DNA of 14,759 nt from JAUVZF01 sp035529015 (lineage in GTDB: Bacteria > Planctomycetota > Phycisphaerae > FEN-1346), in the NCBI GenBank assembly GCA_035529015.1, contig DATKXP010000078.1, positions 1 to 14,759 on the forward strand, in the 5' to 3' direction. The translations under genes and the position numbers were made by a program. Shown here one piece after another: positions 6,629 to 13,553 of this stretch (position 1 is its first letter; each line of letters opens with the position of its first letter). Under the pieces are notes generated by a model, which saw only the letters and a program-made list of their open reading frames with translations, searched no databases and was not told the DNA's origin.

Positions 6629-6654
6629 CGCGGCGGCCTGGGAAGGCCGCCGCG
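6629..6654. terminator. Strong GC-rich hairpin in an intergenic region
   Basis: An 11-bp perfect stem (CGCGGCGGCCT with AGGCCGCCGCG) closes a GGGA tetraloop at 6640-6643. It lies 221 bases after the cupin stop and 64 bases before the next ATG. No U-tract follows on either strand. It could be a U-less terminator or a leader structure of the downstream gene. Confidence 0.4.
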
Positions 6655-6718
6655 CGGAACATAGCACGGTCGTATCCACGGCCCCGGCGGCGCGGTTCAT
6701 TGGCAGGAGACGGTCACG

Positions 6719-8293
6719 ATGACGTACGTCCGAACGGTTGCACTCGTCGTGGCGGCTGTGACGGCCGCTTACGTCGGGCCGGCGCGCGGCCAGGAGGATC
6801 GGCCCGTGACCGGCATCGAAGACCTGAAGGCCCTGTACAAGCAGGCGCCGCTGGTGATCGAGTTTCAGGTCGAGACGGTCCAGGCGAATCCCACCGTCGA
6901 TCCCCGACTGGTCTGGGAAGCGCGGGGGGCGGTCATGGAGGTGATCAGCGGGCGGCTGCTGCCGGGCAAGATCTCGATCCACGTGGACAGCATCGTTCGG
7001 GTCTTCGGCACGCCGCGAGCCGAGGTCGTCGGCAAGCAGTTCGTGGCGCCCGTCAAGTCGCTCGGCGATGCGGTCAACCGCCAGTTCCAGATCGTGGGGC
7101 CGACCGCTTTCCCGGCCAACGGACGGGAGGCCGAGGCCCTGCGGCAACTGGCACAGACCGACCTGGAGACGGGTTCCGGCGGACAGAGCCTGCAACTGGC
7201 CGTCCGGCCCATCGACAAGGTCTTCCCCGTCGAGGGCCCCAAGACGATCGAGGTCCGACTCACGAACAACGGCAAGGACTCCGCAACGTACCTTCAGGCG
7301 CCGATCTCGGAAAAGGACGGACGGCTGTACCTGACGGGCCAGGGCCTCTTGCGGATCCGCGACACGACCGGCCGCACGCTCCCCGACAAGGGGAACATCG
7401 CCCTGGGCATGGTGCCGCCCCCTCCGCCGAAGCCGGCCCTCATCCTGCCGGGGGCGAACTTCGTCGAGACGCTCGACCTCTCGAAGTATTTCGACCTGCC
7501 CGGCGGCCGGTACACGCTGGTCCTCATCCTGGCGACGCCCGACGGCCGCGGACGCATCCCGTCGAACGGGTTCTCGTTCCAGGTGGGTGCCGTAGACCTG
7601 CAGGAGCCGCCGAAGACCGTGACGGGGACGCCCCTGACGCCGACGCCGCCCGAGCCGCCGGACACCACGGGGGCCGAGCCGCCGGCCACCGTCACGTCGG
7701 CACCGCCGAAGCCGACGTCGAAGGTGCCCGAGCCGACCTCGTACAAGCCGGGGAAACCCTCATTCGGCCTGACCGGCCTGTTGCGGCCCACGAAGGCGAC
7801 GTTCGCGCTCGGCGAGCCGGTCCTGATCGAGTTCCGCCTCATCAACGACGGGCCGCGAACCTTGGCCGTGGACGCCCGCCTGGAACGGGCGCTCTCGATC
7901 CAGGTCCAGCCGGTGGACGGAAGCCCCCAGCCGCTCGTCATCCGGCAGGTCATCCCGTGGCCGGCCGACTCCGAGGAGATGCCCGAACAGCGGGCCTACC
8001 TGCGCGAGGGCGCCTTCTGGGGCCGCACGATTAACCTGAACACGCTCTTCGGCAAATCGCTGGAGAACCTGCCGGCACCGACGCCCGAAGAAATCGCCGC
8101 CGGAAAGGCGTTCACCTACGAGCGGTTCGGCAAGAACCTCTACGGCTTCCCGAACCCCGGCATCTACAACGTGACCGCCATCTATACGGTCGGCAAACCT
8201 GCCGCCGGCGCCAACCAACCGACCGGAGCCAGACTCTGGTGGTCGAACAGCATCCAGACGAACACCATCAGCATCGAGATTGCGGGGAAGTGA
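6719..8293 (+). CDS. Secreted protein with two beta-sandwich-like domains joined by a Pro-rich linker
   Basis: The 524-residue protein has a Sec signal peptide with a likely cut after ARG (residue 24). Residues 30-165 resemble no family I recognise. Residues about 165-285 (IEVRLTNNGKDSATYLQAP, ending RYTLVLILATPDG...FSFQV) and 350-520 (ATFALGEPVLIEFRLINDGPRTLAVD, ending PGIYNVTAIYTV...ISIEI) each look like Ig-like sandwiches of the kind that describe relative strengths of 'normal' and 'reduced' tails. Between them is a linker rich in Pro, Thr and Glu (about 293-350). No catalytic motif is visible. AGGAGA lies 8 bases ahead of the ATG. The two halves suggest an internal duplication or a two-module binding protein in the periplasm or at the surface. 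The gene stands alone, with repeats on the downstream side. Confidence 0.8.
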   Translation: MTYVRTVALVVAAVTAAYVGPARGQEDRPVTGIEDLKALYKQAPLVIEFQVETVQANPTVDPRLVWEARGAVMEVISGRLLPGKISIHVDSIVRVFGTPRAEVVGKQFVAPVKSLGDAVNRQFQIVGPTAFPANGREAEALRQLAQTDLETGSGGQSLQLAVRPIDKVFPVEGPKTIEVRLTNNGKDSATYLQAPISEKDGRLYLTGQGLLRIRDTTGRTLPDKGNIALGMVPPPPPKPALILPGANFVETLDLSKYFDLPGGRYTLVLILATPDGRGRIPSNGFSFQVGAVDLQEPPKTVTGTPLTPTPPEPPDTTGAEPPATVTSAPPKPTSKVPEPTSYKPGKPSFGLTGLLRPTKATFALGEPVLIEFRLINDGPRTLAVDARLERALSIQVQPVDGSPQPLVIRQVIPWPADSEEMPEQRAYLREGAFWGRTINLNTLFGKSLENLPAPTPEEIAAGKAFTYERFGKNLYGFPNPGIYNVTAIYTVGKPAAGANQPTGARLWWSNSIQTNTISIEIAGK

Positions 8294-8355
8294 CCGGCCG
8301 GTGCCCGGTCCGGTGTGGCAACGATTTCTGGCGGGGCCGGCCGCTTAATGACCTC

Positions 8356-8462
8356 GCGCGCGGCTAGTCAGAGGCGCGCCGCACGTGCATGCAGCCTCTA
8401 CTAGCCGCGAGCGTCAGCGAGCGGGGGCCGGCGCCGCTCACTAACGTGCGCGGCTAGTCAGA
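8356..8462. repeat. REP-like cluster of alternating inverted repeats
   Basis: Three arms alternate in orientation. Arm A (8359-8374, CGCGGCTAGTCAGAGG) pairs with the start of arm B (8395-8409, CCTCTACTAGCCGCG) with one bulged C. Arm B as a longer unit (8401-8424, starting CTAGCCGCG and ending GCGAGCGG) matches the reverse complement of arm C (8434-8457) at 20 of 24 positions. GCGCGGCTAGTCAGA occurs identically at 8358 and 8448, 90 bases apart. The cluster lies between two plus-strand genes. The CTAGCCGCGAGCG...GCGAGCGG unit looks like a dispersed planctomycete repeat, from memory. Confidence 0.7.
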
Positions 8463-8527
8463 TGCCCCGTCTGTTTGCCTGCGGCGTGGATCGTTGACCA
8501 ACCGAGTGCCGGTGGAGAGGCACAACT

Positions 8528-10861
8528 GTGGCGGCACGCCAAGCCGGACCGTTTGACCGTTTTCTGGCGGACCTTGCGCACGACCCGCACGGCGAGGGTC
8601 GCCATCTCCACGTCAAGTCGCTGCCCGCCCGACGCGCCAAGTACGCTGAGCCGGCCGCGCCCCTGCCCCCTCCCCTTTCCGAGGGGCTGAAGGCTGCCGG
8701 CATCCGGCGCCTGTACGTCCACCAGGCCCGGGCGCTGGACCTGGCACGCGAGGGCGTGGACTTTGTCGTCGTCACCGCCACGGCCAGCGGCAAGACCACG
8801 TGCTACAACCTGCCGGTGCTCGAGCGGCTGCTGGCCGAGCCCGAGACGAAAGCCCTCTACCTCTTCCCCACCAAAGCCCTCGCCCAGGACCAACTCGGGA
8901 CGCTGAAGCGCTGGGCCGAGGCCGACCCGTCCGTCGGCGCTCGTCTCCGCCCGGCCACCTACGACGGCGACACGCCGCGACACAACCGCCGCAAGATACG
9001 CACCGAGGCGAACGTCGTCCTCTCGAACCCCGACATGCTCCACGTGGGCGTCCTGCCGTACCATCCGCGATGGGCATCGTTTCTCCAGGACCTCAAGTAC
9101 GTCGTCGTGGACGAACTGCACCAGTACCGCGGCATCTTCGGATCGAACGTGGCGATGGTGATGCGGCGGCTGGCCCGGGCGTGCGCCCATTACGGCAGCC
9201 GCCCCCAGTTCATCTGCGCCAGCGCCACCATCGCCAACCCGGGCGAACTGGCCGAGGCCGTCATCGGCCGGACCGTCGAGACGATCGACGACGACGGCAG
9301 CCCGCGCGGGGCCCGGCTGTTCGTCCTCTGGAACCCCCCGCCCTTCGGCGCCGACGGCCTGGCCCGCCGCAGCGCCAACATGGAGGCCACCGAACTCCTC
9401 TGCCGCCTCGTCGAGCGCGGCGTCCAGACCATCGTCTTCACGAAGGCCCGCGTCGTGGCGGAACTCGTGTACCGCTACGCCCGCGAGCGGCTCGAGAAGA
9501 CGAACAAGGCCCTCGCAAAGAGAGTGCGCGCCTACCGCGGCGGGTATCTGCCCGAAGAACGCCGCGCCATCGAGCAGGCGCTCTTCACGGGGAAACTGCT
9601 CGGCATCTCGTCCACCAACGCCCTGGAACTCGGCATCGACGTCGGGACGCTCGACGCGTCGATCCTCGTGGGCTTCCCCGGCACGATCGCATCGACGTGG
9701 CAGCAGGCCGGGCGCGCGGGCCGCGGCACCGGGCAATCGCTCTCGATCCTCGTGGCCTACAACGACCCCATCGACCAGTACCTGGTGCACCACCCGGAGT
9801 ACTTCTTCGGGCGGCCCGTCGAGCAGGGCGTCGTGGACCCGCAGAACCCGTTCATCCTGGCCGGCCACCTGGGGTGCGCGGCAGCCGAACTGCCGCTGGC
9901 GCCGGAGGACGAGGCCCTCTTCGGGCCGCGGGCCGCCGAGGTCGCCGAGATCCTGGCCGCGGGAGGCGACCTCACGCACATCAACGGCCGCTACTACTGG
10001 TCGAGCCCCGAGAGCCCGTCGCAGAAGACCGACCTCAGGACCATCTCGAACGATACCTTCAGCATCGTACGGACCGGCGACGGGCGCCGCGAAGTCATCG
10101 GACAGGTCGATTCCATCAGCGCCCCCGAACTCGTCTATCCCAACGCGATCTACCTCCACGAAGGCACCAGTTACCAGGTCCGCGAACTCGACTTCGAGGG
10201 CAAGGTCGCCTACGTCGAACGGGCCGAGACCGACTACTACACGCAACCCGTCCTCTCGGACAAGTGCACGGTCCGTCAGGAACACCAGCGCAAGGACCTG
10301 CCGGGTCTGACGGCCTGCTTCGGCGACCTGGCCGTGACGTGGGCCACGGTGGCCTTCAAGAAGATCAAGTACTACACGAACGAGAACATCGGCCAGACGA
10401 CCCTCGACCTGCCCAGCCAGACGCTCGAGACGACCGGCCTGTGGCTGATGGTGGACCCCGACGTCATGGACGACCTGCGAGGGATGGGCCTGAAGGCGGT
10501 CGAAGGCCTGGTCGGCGTGAGGAACCTCGCCCTCGTGTGCCTGCCGATGCTTGCCATGTGCGACCGGCGGGACCTGTCGGGCATCGTCGAGAGTTCCAAC
10601 ACGGGCCGGCCGACGGCGTTCCTCTACGACCGGTTCCTCGGCGGCCTCGGGTTCGCGCAGAAGGGATATGAGTTGATCGGCGACCTGCTCGCCATGTGCC
10701 GGCGCCTGGTGGCCGAGTGCCAGTGCGAGTCGGGGTGCCCGAGTTGCGTGGGCCTGGCGAACCTTCGGCCCCCGCTCCATCAGGACCCCGACCTGACGCA
10801 CGGCTACGCCATCCCGTCGAAGGAAGCGGCCCTCGCCCTGCTGGACCGGATCGCGCAGTAA
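8528..10861 (+). CDS. mrfA: MrfA/YprA-type DEAD/DEAH-box helicase with C-terminal DUF1998 cysteine motif
   Basis: The 777-residue protein is a superfamily 2 helicase. Motif I is ATASGKT (84-90), motif II DELH (195-198), motif III SAT (232-234) and motif VI QQAGRAGRG (392-400). Near the C-terminus four cysteines stand as C731-x-C733-x3-C737-x2-C740, the DUF1998 zinc site, with the same spacing I recall for Bacillus subtilis MrfA (749 residues), a 3'-to-5' DNA helicase needed for repair of mitomycin C damage. Length and architecture fit that family. The start is GTG at 8528 with GGAGAGG 7 bases upstream. No MrfB-like exonuclease gene is adjacent; the neighbours are an intergenic repeat upstream and a nucleotidyltransferase/HEPN pair 76 bases downstream. 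Repair is the likely role; specific lesions are not inferable. Other DUF1998 helicases occur in defence systems (DISARM, Dpd), but no partner genes of those systems are present. Confidence 0.9.
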   Translation: MAARQAGPFDRFLADLAHDPHGEGRHLHVKSLPARRAKYAEPAAPLPPPLSEGLKAAGIRRLYVHQARALDLAREGVDFVVVTATASGKTTCYNLPVLERLLAEPETKALYLFPTKALAQDQLGTLKRWAEADPSVGARLRPATYDGDTPRHNRRKIRTEANVVLSNPDMLHVGVLPYHPRWASFLQDLKYVVVDELHQYRGIFGSNVAMVMRRLARACAHYGSRPQFICASATIANPGELAEAVIGRTVETIDDDGSPRGARLFVLWNPPPFGADGLARRSANMEATELLCRLVERGVQTIVFTKARVVAELVYRYARERLEKTNKALAKRVRAYRGGYLPEERRAIEQALFTGKLLGISSTNALELGIDVGTLDASILVGFPGTIASTWQQAGRAGRGTGQSLSILVAYNDPIDQYLVHHPEYFFGRPVEQGVVDPQNPFILAGHLGCAAAELPLAPEDEALFGPRAAEVAEILAAGGDLTHINGRYYWSSPESPSQKTDLRTISNDTFSIVRTGDGRREVIGQVDSISAPELVYPNAIYLHEGTSYQVRELDFEGKVAYVERAETDYYTQPVLSDKCTVRQEHQRKDLPGLTACFGDLAVTWATVAFKKIKYYTNENIGQTTLDLPSQTLETTGLWLMVDPDVMDDLRGMGLKAVEGLVGVRNLALVCLPMLAMCDRRDLSGIVESSNTGRPTAFLYDRFLGGLGFAQKGYELIGDLLAMCRRLVAECQCESGCPSCVGLANLRPPLHQDPDLTHGYAIPSKEAALALLDRIAQ

Positions 10862-10872
10862 CGCCTTTTGGG

Positions 10873-10901
10873 TTGACAACGTGCAAGCAGTCGCCGACGA
10901 T
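10873..10901 (+). promoter_or_regulatory. Possible promoter of the MNT/HEPN pair
   Basis: A perfect TTGACA begins 11 bases after the helicase stop. The hexamer 17 bases on (GACGAT) matches only 3 of 6, so the -10 is uncertain. Confidence 0.3.
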
Positions 10902-10937
10902 CATGGCCAGACGCAGAGAACGAACGGGGATAGAGCC

Positions 10938-11270
10938 ATGCCCGGGCTGACTGAGTCCGAACGTGAGGCGGTCGATGACCTGGCTGCACGACTCCGGCTT
11001 CGACTCGGCGATCGGCTTGTCGAGATCCGAATCTACGGCTCGAAGGTGCGCGAGACGGATCACGCCGGTTCCGACATCGACCTGGTCGTGATCGTCGAGC
11101 ACCACACGCCGGAGGCACGCGAGCAGGTCTTCACGGAGGTCTCATCCGTGATCCTCGACTACGATGTGCCTCTTGACGTTCACGTCATGGACCGCCCGCA
11201 ACTGCGCCGGCTGCAACATCTCGGATCACCTTACGTGGCGACCATCCGGGAGGAAGGGGTGCCGCTTTGA
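10938..11270 (+). CDS. MNT-type minimal nucleotidyltransferase (putative antitoxin of HEPN pair)
   Basis: This 110-residue protein has the nucleotidyltransferase signature G34-S35-x10-D46-x-D48 (GSKVRETDHAGSDIDLVV) and a further acidic residue, D80 in VPLDVHVMD, at the third metal-ligand position. This fits MntA-like proteins. In studied HEPN/MNT modules such proteins neutralise the HEPN partner by attaching AMP residues to it; this is inferred here. The ATG at 10938 gives the family-typical start, with a GGGGA 8 bases upstream. An in-frame GTG at 10881 would add 19 unconserved residues. The stop codon TGA overlaps the start of the HEPN gene (TTGA), which implies translational coupling. Confidence 0.88.
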   Translation: MPGLTESEREAVDDLAARLRLRLGDRLVEIRIYGSKVRETDHAGSDIDLVVIVEHHTPEAREQVFTEVSSVILDYDVPLDVHVMDRPQLRRLQHLGSPYVATIREEGVPL

Positions 11271-11656
11271 GTTCCATCGAGTCGGTTCTGATGGAGAAAG
11301 CATCGGCGGCACTGGACCAGGCGACGCTTCTACTTGGTGCGGGACATTTCGACGGCGCGGCCGATCGGGCCTACTGCGCCATGTTCCACGCCGTCTCCGC
11401 CCTGCTCAGACACCACGGCATGACCGCTGCCAGTCACCGCGCGCTCCATTCCGCCTTCGGCAAGGAATTCGCCAAGACCAACCGGGTCGATCCGAAGTAT
11501 CACAGGATGCTCCTCGACGCGTTCGATCTGCGTCAAACGGCAGACTACACGGCTGAATCCGACATCGATCCCGCCACGGCCAATCGCGTGTGCGACGAAG
11601 CGGCGGACTTCGTCGATATGGTGCGGCGGCAGATGACTTCGGAGAGGTCGGCCTGA
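11267..11656 (+). CDS. HEPN-domain protein (putative toxin partner of the MNT protein)
   Basis: The 129-residue all-helical protein has the HEPN core RAYCAMFHAVSALL (34-47), a middle His-containing helix (ASHRALHSAFGKEF) and the C-terminal element DLRQTADY (87-94). HEPN ribonucleases classically carry R-x4-6-H; here the conserved element is R89-x3-D93-Y94, the variant of the PF05168-like group, and no His follows R89 at that spacing. It may be a catalytically weak or non-nuclease HEPN. The start is TTG at 11267, sharing four bases (TTGA) with the MNT stop; AAGGGG lies 7 bases upstream. An internal ATG (11291) is the alternative. A strong terminator follows within 6 bases of the stop, so the pair forms a closed two-gene unit. 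Confidence 0.85.
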   Translation: MSSIESVLMEKASAALDQATLLLGAGHFDGAADRAYCAMFHAVSALLRHHGMTAASHRALHSAFGKEFAKTNRVDPKYHRMLLDAFDLRQTADYTAESDIDPATANRVCDEAADFVDMVRRQMTSERSA

Positions 11657-11661
11657 AAAGC

Positions 11662-11698
11662 GGCCGGACGGTGTCGCCGTAGCACCGTCCGGCCTTAT
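11662..11698 (+). terminator. Terminator of the MNT/HEPN pair
   Basis: A perfect 12-bp stem pairs GGCCGGACGGTG (11662-11673) with CACCGTCCGGCC (11683-11694) around a 9-base loop, followed by TTAT. It starts 6 bases after the HEPN stop and is preceded by AAAA. The T-run is short, but position and stem length support termination. Confidence 0.75.
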
Positions 11699-11980
11699 CA
11701 CCGCCGCTACCTGGGGGGAATAAGCAACGGCGGATCATGCTTGGTTGCGTCCGGTTTTCCCTGCGTCCTTTCGTTTGGCTTCCTTCCCCTTCTTCACCGA
11801 ATTGTTCGCGCGGCACCGAGCCGAAGTCAATCCCCCCGAAAAAAACTTCGAGGGCTTCCCGGCGCTGCCGTTTTCGGCCCCGGCGTGCAACCGCTTGACA
11901 AACGCTCCCTCCGCACGCAGCATAGGCGTGCGTCGCCGTCTCGCTTGACCGTTCTCACGCTTTCGCAAAGGAGCAGCCCC
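11699..11980. other. Intergenic region upstream of the esterase gene
   Basis: With the terminator before it, the gene-free gap is 324 bases. It contains a pyrimidine-rich stretch (11747-11797), a C6-G-A7 run near 11831-11844, and a promoter candidate at 11895-11926. I see no gene; open frames reading through lack sites and fuse to the esterase signal peptide. Confidence 0.45.
11895..11926 (+). promoter_or_regulatory. Possible promoter of the esterase gene
   Basis: A perfect TTGACA (11895-11900) is followed by CATAGG (11921-11926) with an unusually long spacing of 20 bases; no better -10 is visible. The predicted leader would be about 50 bases. Confidence 0.25.
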
Positions 11981-13081
11981 ATGACAGGTCGCCGATGGAT
12001 GCCGGCCCTGGTGGCGTTGGGTGTCCTGGCCGGTGTCGCCTCGGCCAAGGTCCCCGAATCCGCCTTCAACAAGGACCCCTGGCCTATGGCCAAGGAAGGG
12101 CCGGTGAAGGTCTTCATCCTGGCCGGCCAGTCGAACATGCAGGGCCACGCCGCCTTGCGGACCCTCGAGTACCTGATCTACAACACCGAGACCGCCGCCG
12201 AGTACGAGCACTGGAAAGACCGCTACGGCGACTGGGTCGAACGCCGCGACGTCTGGATCTGGACCACCGACGGCGAGCGCTGCGGCAACCTCAAACCCGG
12301 CTTCGGCGCCAGCGACAGGGTGCTCGGACCGGAACTGGGGTTCGGATGGGTCCTCGGCGAGCACCTGCCCGAGCAGGTCCTCCTCATCAAGACCTGCTGG
12401 GGCGGAAGGAGCGTCAAACGCGACTTCCTGCCGCCGGGGGCCGACATGCCGCCCGATGACCTCCTCCAACTGGAACTCGAACGGGCCAGAAAGAAAAAAC
12501 CCGAAACCACCATCGACGACGTCAAGGCCCGATACGGCAAGGCCTACCGCGACACCATCGCCCACGTCAACCAGGTCCTGGGCAACCTCAAGCAACTCTT
12601 CCCCAAGTACGACGAGCAGCGCGGCTACGAACTCGCCGGGTTCGTCTTCTTCCAGGGATGGAACGACATGGTCGATGGCGAGCAGCGCAGCGAGAAGTAC
12701 GCCAAGTATACGCCGCGACTGGCCCAACTCATCAGGGACCTCCGCAAGGACCTCAAGGCCCCCAACCTGCCCGTCGTCATCGGCGAACTGGGCGCCGGCG
12801 GCAAGCGCGGCGACTTCCAGGCGGCTCAGGCCGCCGTCGCCGAACTCCCCGAGTTCAACGGCAACGTCGCCTTCGTCAAGACCGTCGAGTTCTGGGAACC
12901 CGACGTCGAGGAGATGGTCAACAAGGGCGTCTGGCAGGGCCCCGACTGGGTCACGTTCTACAACGTCGGCTCCGAGCGCGGCTACCACTACCTCGGCAGC
13001 GCCCGCATCTACTGCAAAATGGGCAAGGCCTTCGGCGAAGGCATGGTCAAACTCCTCGCCAAGCAGCCATCTGCGCCGTGA
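11981..13081 (+). CDS. Secreted sialate O-acetylesterase-like (SASA/CE6) carbohydrate esterase
   Basis: The 366-residue protein has a signal peptide (MTGRRWMPALVALGVLAGVASA, cut near residue 22). The SGNH-type blocks are VFILAGQSNMQGH (44-56, nucleophile S51), GPELGFGW (116-123), KTCWGGRS (137-144) and FFQGWNDM (223-230); the catalytic His is probably H336 in GYHYLGSA. The usual D-x-x-H Asp is not at -3 of H336 (R333), so the acid residue is either E332 or missing. Related enzymes remove acetyl groups from xylan or sialic acid; the substrate cannot be read. AAGGAG lies 7 bases upstream of the ATG at 11981; an upstream in-frame start (11741) would place the signal peptide inside the protein. 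It is monocistronic, with a short CGTGCC/GGCACG hairpin (13082-13098) directly after the stop. Confidence 0.88.
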   Translation: MTGRRWMPALVALGVLAGVASAKVPESAFNKDPWPMAKEGPVKVFILAGQSNMQGHAALRTLEYLIYNTETAAEYEHWKDRYGDWVERRDVWIWTTDGERCGNLKPGFGASDRVLGPELGFGWVLGEHLPEQVLLIKTCWGGRSVKRDFLPPGADMPPDDLLQLELERARKKKPETTIDDVKARYGKAYRDTIAHVNQVLGNLKQLFPKYDEQRGYELAGFVFFQGWNDMVDGEQRSEKYAKYTPRLAQLIRDLRKDLKAPNLPVVIGELGAGGKRGDFQAAQAAVAELPEFNGNVAFVKTVEFWEPDVEEMVNKGVWQGPDWVTFYNVGSERGYHYLGSARIYCKMGKAFGEGMVKLLAKQPSAP

Positions 13082-13082
13082 C

Positions 13083-13184
13083 GTGCCGCCCTGGCACGGC
13101 TACGGCCTGCGGTCGAGCCACGGCAGCCTGCCACGGGACGGCATGCGGCCGTGCCTGGGGCTCGCCCTGCCAGGGTGCCGTGGC
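13083..13184. repeat. Cluster of interleaved inverted repeats (GGCACGGC / GCCACGGC family)
   Basis: GGCACGGC (13093-13100) pairs with GCCGTGCC (13148-13155), and GCCACGGCA (13117-13125) pairs with TGCCGTGGC (13176-13184). The pairs cross, so they are alternative structures. A smaller CGTGCC/GGCACG hairpin (13082-13098) and CCCTG-C-CAGGG (13165-13175) lie in the same stretch. This is a compact repeat in the gap after the esterase gene. Confidence 0.5.
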
Positions 13185-13412
13185 CGGCGGCGGGCCCCGT
13201 ACGATCCCCATCAGGCATGCGTCTTGTTCCCGGAACCACCCGGAACCCCCGTGTCCCCGGAACCCCCCGCATCGCCCTCCATACGCGCGGACCTGACGTA
13301 CAACCCGGCAGGTCCGTCAGAAGAGCGAGGGTGGGGAAAATGGGCGCCCCGGACACTGGCTCCGGCCTCCCCGCGGTATGGCGGAATCTCGCCCGAAAAA
13401 CGCTATCTCGAT
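13185..13412. other. Intergenic stretch upstream of the PEP-CTERM gene promoter
   Basis: No gene is supported. CCGGAACC occurs three times (13230, 13240, 13257) in a C-rich run. An 8-bp stem pairs CGGACCTG (13288-13295) with CAGGTCCG (13309-13316). The promoter of the PEP-CTERM gene follows. Confidence 0.45.
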
Positions 13413-13442
13413 TTGACTTTCGCGGAATATGGTGTATATATA
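13413..13442 (+). promoter_or_regulatory. Promoter of the PEP-CTERM protein gene
   Basis: TTGACT (5 of 6) is followed after 16 or 18 bases by TATATA, in an AT-rich patch (TATATATA, 13435-13442) that stands out from the GC-rich surroundings. It is the most convincing promoter in the window. The predicted leader is about 105 bases. Confidence 0.6.
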
Positions 13443-13448
13443 GCGGCT

Positions 13449-13483
13449 CCCCCGGGCGAGGTTCGAGAGCGACCTCTCGGGGG
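13449..13483 (+). promoter_or_regulatory. Structured 5' leader element of the PEP-CTERM gene
   Basis: CCCCCG (13449-13454) pairs with CGGGGG (13478-13483), and after an internal loop GAGGT (13458-13462) pairs with ACCTC (13472-13476) around a 9-base loop. The element starts within a few bases of the predicted transcription start, so it would cap the 5' end of the mRNA. It resembles no riboswitch class that I know. Confidence 0.4.
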
Positions 13484-13553
13484 CCCTGAGTCGGTCCGCC
13501 GCGCAATCCGACCGGGTCACAGGTTCGCGGATCCTAGATCGTGGAGTAAGACA

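Larger units (their letters stand above)
6408..6718. other. Intergenic region between the cupin gene and the two-domain secreted protein gene
   Basis: I see no gene in these 311 bases. The region holds a promoter-like pair at 6443-6471 and a strong 11-bp hairpin at 6629-6654, both listed separately. Confidence 0.5.

Noticed and set aside
8356..8462. Insertion sequence ends or attachment site
   Set aside because: There is no transposase or integrase and no flanking target duplication is visible; the structure fits a REP-like repeat better.
8528..10861. DISARM or Dpd defence locus based on the DUF1998 helicase
   Set aside because: None of the partner genes (methyltransferase, PLD nuclease, Dpd proteins) is nearby, and length and Cys spacing fit MrfA better.
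8441..10879. 812-codon minus-strand open frame opposite the helicase
   Set aside because: It mirrors the helicase gene, shows no domain, and has the composition of an antisense frame in GC-rich DNA.
12456..13553. Upstream extension of the PEP-CTERM frame
   Set aside because: This part is a Ser/Pro/Thr-rich shadow of the esterase gene. The real start is the ATG at 13554, with a signal peptide, ribosome-binding site and promoter.
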